A DNA stretch of 64,000 bases from Gigaspora rosea (Eukaryota > Glomeromycota > Glomeromycetes > Diversisporales > Gigasporaceae): positions 255,081-319,080 of the forward strand of contig QKWP01000205.1 in NCBI GenBank assembly GCA_003550325.1, in the 5' to 3' direction. Of this stretch, positions 60,174 through 64,000 are shown in pieces (position 1 is the stretch's first letter; each line of letters begins with the position of its first letter). Under the pieces are notes generated by a model, which made no database searches, was not told where the DNA came from, and saw only the letters and a list, made by a program, of their open reading frames with translations. Both the position numbers and the translations under genes were made by a program.

Positions 60174-60987
60174 CGATTGAATTTCAAATTTAAATTCTAA
60201 TGCCAGAAAATGTCATTGGAAAAGAAATCACAGAGATCAAATAATACAGATTACGAGATTTGATTATGCATTGTTTGATAGATGGGATAATTGATAATTA
60301 GGGTAGCTGCACAATGCAGTCGCGCTAAAACCAGGAACATACTAAGTATAGTACTACAGATCGTTTTGAAAAATAATATATTTTTATTTTAATTATTGCA
60401 GTTAATACTGACTTGAGGCCATTATAAAATAAGTATGATTATATGAAATTCTAGTTTGGTAGAAATAATTATCTTTTTTATTAATTCATTTTAAGAAAGT
60501 CTCAAAAATGTAGTAATAACTTATGACAAATCATTATGATAATGTAATCATAGAATATTCACAACAATCAAGTAAACAAACTGGCTATATATCCCAATTA
60601 TGTAGACAATCAAAAATGTACAGATTTTTAAAATATTGTAGTAACTATTATTATAAATTTCGAATGATCTAAAATGTCATAATGGCAGGTAACCAATTAA
60701 AACATTTAAATGGATGAACTATAAATTTAATGGAACAATTATCAAATTTTATAATCAATAACATCATGTTTGCATTTATTGCATAATCGACTTATGACGT
60801 TACAATATATGTAAAAATGTTGACTCCTTCCAAAAATGAATAAATGAAAACCATTACTTCTACTAAAAAAGGATTCTGCAGAAATTAGATCAAAAACATT
60901 AATTAAACCATCCCTCACACATTTTATATGATTGTACTGGTATATTGTAATTGTGAATAAATGAAAAGCATTGTATTACACATTTAC
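60174..60987. other. Intergenic target of the LINE, no gene
   Basis: AT-rich, nothing coding. The LINE tail begins at 60988. Confidence 0.5.
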
Positions 60988-63900
60988 TTTTTTTTTTTGG
61001 CAATCCTGCCTTTATTGACTAAAAAATGCGCATGTTGTTACATACAAAGGTCTCTAACTACTGCCTTTAACCCTTCTTTTTCTACAATAAAGACTCACCC
61101 GGCTACTGTATAGTGCCCAGATGCGATCTGCCGCAGCAACCTTTTTCCTATCCTCAGGCCTTCAACTCACTGAAGGAACTCCCTCGGGTCAACAGACGGT
61201 GGTCGCTAGCCTTGTCAAGATTGCGTTAAGTTTGTTTACCAACCAGTCTATAGAGCCCAGACCATGTTGGTTTATAGTTAGTTTGGACTAAGTTGGTTAA
61301 AAAGATTTCAACCTTGTCCCAACATTTTTTTTCCTTTGCTTTGTGTTCTGATTCCACTTCTCTTGCGGTTCTTTTATGTGAATTTTCTTTGTGCGGCCTA
61401 CTTCTTACTGTTCTTTCCCTTTTGTCCTTGTTCGAGATACCCTGATTCTTTTCCCATTCGTTCACCGCCTAACAATGGCAAATCCAAATGATTCGTTTGA
61501 ACTCCCTTCTGAGCTCGTAGATATATCTTTTTTAGGCATTTCGCAATTCTATACTTTCATTACTATTACTTATGAGGACTCCTCTTATGCAATTTATGCG
61601 GTTTTCTAGCCTGTCGTTTCTTGATAGTCCGATTAAGACCACTTCTGTGCTTTCATTTTGAAGATATTTTCATTTCTTTTTCTTTTTCTTCCTCTGTCAA
61701 GAAACTGTTCTTCTAGGACGAGATTTGCAGCTTTGAGCTCGATTTTCCTTCCGAGGATCTCATATAATTCACATCTTGCTAAATGCTCCAAATCTTCTTT
61801 TTACCGGAAGCATGCTATACAGGTATCTATTGGGTACATCGTCGGGTTCCTCTTGTGCAGTATGCTCAGGGTTGGCAGTAAGTCGTTTAAACACTTTGTA
61901 TCAAACACCCATTCCCTACTACTTTGCAAACTTCTACATCTTGACCCTGCATTTTTCCTCAAATTCCACCAAATACTCTTCCAATCAATTTCTGACTCTA
62001 TACTATTCCTACTTTCTAAATACTCTATACTACTAGTGTGTAACCATTCTACGCTATAATACAAATTTGTGATGCTATCTATTAAACCTCTAATAGGGGT
62101 ATCTATTATATACTGATTCCACCTAGGTACAACCTTTACCAATTTCGACCACTCAATATTCCAACTAATTACTTCTCCATTTTTATACTCTTCTTTTGCC
62201 AACTTATCCACCTGCTCATTAAAGTAAATGCCACTGTGCCCTTTTACTTTAATGAAATTGGTATCTATCTCCTTATGTCTAATTAGACTTTCGATCATCG
62301 CGAGAATGCTTCCATTCTTCAGCTTTGAAATTTTCGATGTTCTCTGGTTACAAAGCACTTTTTTGATCATACTAATTGCATTTGCACTGTCGGTATACAT
62401 GTTAATTTTACACTTTTGCGGGACTACGAGCAAAGCAATACCTATTGCCCCTAGTTCTGCTCTAGTCGATGATGGTCAGTCTCGTATTGCACCTGCAAAA
62501 TGCGTTAAAATAACTGGATTGGCCTGATCCTGCTCGTTAAGGATGATATATCCAATACCCATTCTTCGTGGCTGGGTGTTATTTCCAGACTCCTCTAATG
62601 AACTGTCTGTGTATATACCTAAATTCTGATATACTGCTAGTTTTTGTGCTATTTCCTTGAGTCTAATTCTAAAATCTTGCTCTACAATATATTTATCAAT
62701 TAATGAGTTTGCCATCGTTTCGACAAATATTTCCACGTCTGGGGTTACTGTTATCGGGCCTTGGATTTGCGATCCACTACGAGCGCTCAAGGAATTAACT
62801 AGAATCTCACAAAGTGCTCTATTTTCCTCTTTTCTCTTGACGACTCCTTTTTTTAGAGCTCTTTTACCTTCACAAAACTTTTGCTTAATTAGGCATATCT
62901 CATTACCGTTCTCCTCCCCTAATTGACACCCTGCGCATTTAACTAGAGACTCATCATTTTCTTTTTCGTCGGTCCAGTGCTCAATTTCTATAACTTCTCC
63001 TTTTTTCCTTTTGATTCTTCCTATTTCTGTCTTTTCTCTATTTGAACTGAAGAGGACCCATTCCAGCTTTCTTTTGTCTCTAGAAATTGGTATCAAGGCA
63101 GGTTGGGTCGCCAAGCTGTTTCCACACTCTAATCTAAATTGGGACTTTACTTCTCTTGATTTAGTGTCGTGTATAAGCAACTTTTCTATTCTTCGAAACT
63201 ATAATGGTTTTTTTCCACAACCACTAAGGCCTCTAAGTTTTTGTAATTGTGACTATGTCAATAATTGTGCACCGTTTTGACTGATTAACAGTTCCACTAT
63301 TATCCAAAGGTTGCTTTTATTCTTCAAAAAACTTTTCTTTTCATTAATACTTAAAAGGGTCCAGATTTCCCTATTATGTCTATCTGTGAGCTTCAGCGCT
63401 TCTTCTAACTCTTTGCACTCTACCTTGATCTTAATTGCTTTTGCTTCTTGCACTAATTTTGCATTAAAATTGAATCGAAGCTCACTACTCTTGCATCTAT
63501 TAGTGTTCCAAGAAAGAATACATTCCGTACTTTTATTGTCTAGCTGAGCTTGCCTAAGTCTAATCCAGGTTACTGACCCTACTGTTCCTGTGTTATTTAA
63601 TCTTTCGATTAGACTTGGTATTTGCTGAGCTAGCCTTGCTTGCCAGATAGTTCTAAGCCCCACAAGATTACAATGATGCAGAATTCCATTTGCTGTAGAA
63701 CTTGCCAACCCTGCCTTGTTTTTAATAAGCATTAACCACGGTCTATGCAAACGATTACATACTCGCTTGCTTACTATATGACATCTCAATCTATATTCTA
63801 TTTTGGGGATTAAAACCTTGTTGTTGATGTATTGTAAATGTCCGAGTGTAACCTTTTTCTTTTTAATAATCCTTACTAAACTTTGAATTTCCTGTTCCAC

Positions 63901-64000
63901 TAGTCTTAGACCACAGTTTTTGACATTTTTCTCAGAAACCTAGATGCCGAGGAACCTTGCCAGGTTATCCTTCTTCTTTGCTTGGATTTCTGTTTTATCG
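60988..64000 (-). mobile_element. LINE (non-LTR retrotransposon), 3' part
   Basis: The minus-strand element ends at an 11-base A tail (T run at 60988-60998). Upstream are a ~230-bp untranslated region, the ORF2 C-terminus, a CCHC knuckle and RNase H. The reverse transcriptase proper lies beyond the right edge of the window; the segment from 63950 inwards resembles the end of the RT thumb (KKDNLARFLGI). Base composition is clearly less AT-rich than the surroundings. Confidence 0.9.
61226..63999 (-). pseudogene. LINE ORF2 C-terminal half with RNase H, five in-frame stops
   Basis: One frame runs from the window edge to about 61650, broken only by stops: TAG 63940-63942, TAG 63253-63255, TAG 63199-63201, TGA 62476-62478 and TAA 61801-61803. 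RNase H is complete: YTDSSLEESG, SSTRAELGAIGIAL, MYTDSANAISMI and VKGHSGIYFNEQVDKLAKE carry the four acidic/His positions. A knuckle CIACFR-KEDLEHLARC follows. A shifted frame (61226-61465) gives the basic C-terminal tail (WEKNQGISNKDKRERTVRS). The first four stops sit where Trp is plausible (FLGI-stop, LLT-stop-SQL, PL-stop-FRR, RD-stop-PSST). Confidence 0.85.

Noticed and set aside
61391..62527. Plus-strand frames in the LINE region
   Set aside because: They are shadows of the minus-strand ORF, which carries the RNase H motifs.

Overview
The window is very AT-rich eukaryotic DNA with small GT-AG introns and dense nested transposons. It most resembles a repeat-rich compartment of an arbuscular mycorrhizal fungus (Glomeromycotina, Rhizophagus-like). 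The main clue is a decayed protein-kinase gene (37541-39598) whose N-terminal layout, a Cys-rich stretch followed by a 'SGKEIVDEFIQECQ' stretch and then 'MEWIPFEQFEEVKYL', is typical of the expanded kinase families of these fungi. Species is not determinable from sequence alone.

The first 27 kb is a giant palindrome. The left arm (1996-10557) and right arm (10565-27203) are inverted copies meeting at a 7-bp spacer. Where I aligned them by eye they are about 98-99% identical. The right arm is twice as long because it alone took later insertions: a Ty3/gypsy LTR retrotransposon (11263-17738), a solo LTR (22331-23322), a hAT MITE (24343-24569), a Mutator-like fold-back MITE (25544-25859) and a ~200-bp segment near its outer end. 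The left arm preserves the empty site for each, so target-site duplications can be read directly. Both arms carry the same spliced gene for a single-pass membrane protein of unknown function. The left copy can still encode about 304 residues if a shifted splice acceptor is used. The right copy is broken.

Between 27 and 37 kb lie a dead hAT transposase gene split by a TA-flanked element, several fold-back elements, and a 2-kb hAT-like element holding ~240-bp tandem repeats. At 37.5-41.1 kb is the kinase pseudogene (stops, frameshifts and a 487-bp insertion with a 10-bp target duplication) and a fragment of a second copy. At 43.3-44.9 kb is a spliced isochorismatase-like cysteine hydrolase with Asp, Lys and Cys catalytic positions present. 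It is the best single-copy gene candidate.

From 45 kb on the DNA is mostly non-coding and built from repeats: a 943-bp TA-flanked element with a paralogous empty site at 50.5 kb, ATCCGGAT-rich satellites, a 1464-bp hAT element with a perfect 8-bp duplication, a dispersed ~110-bp repeat family, a tRNA-headed SINE with a 14-bp duplication (57380-57865) and a 470-bp hAT MITE. The end (60988-64000) is the 3' part of a LINE on the minus strand, with an RNase H domain and CCHC knuckle. Its reading frame is interrupted by five stops, four of them where Trp is plausible, which points to C-to-T decay. CRISPR arrays, rRNA and canonical tRNA genes were not seen.
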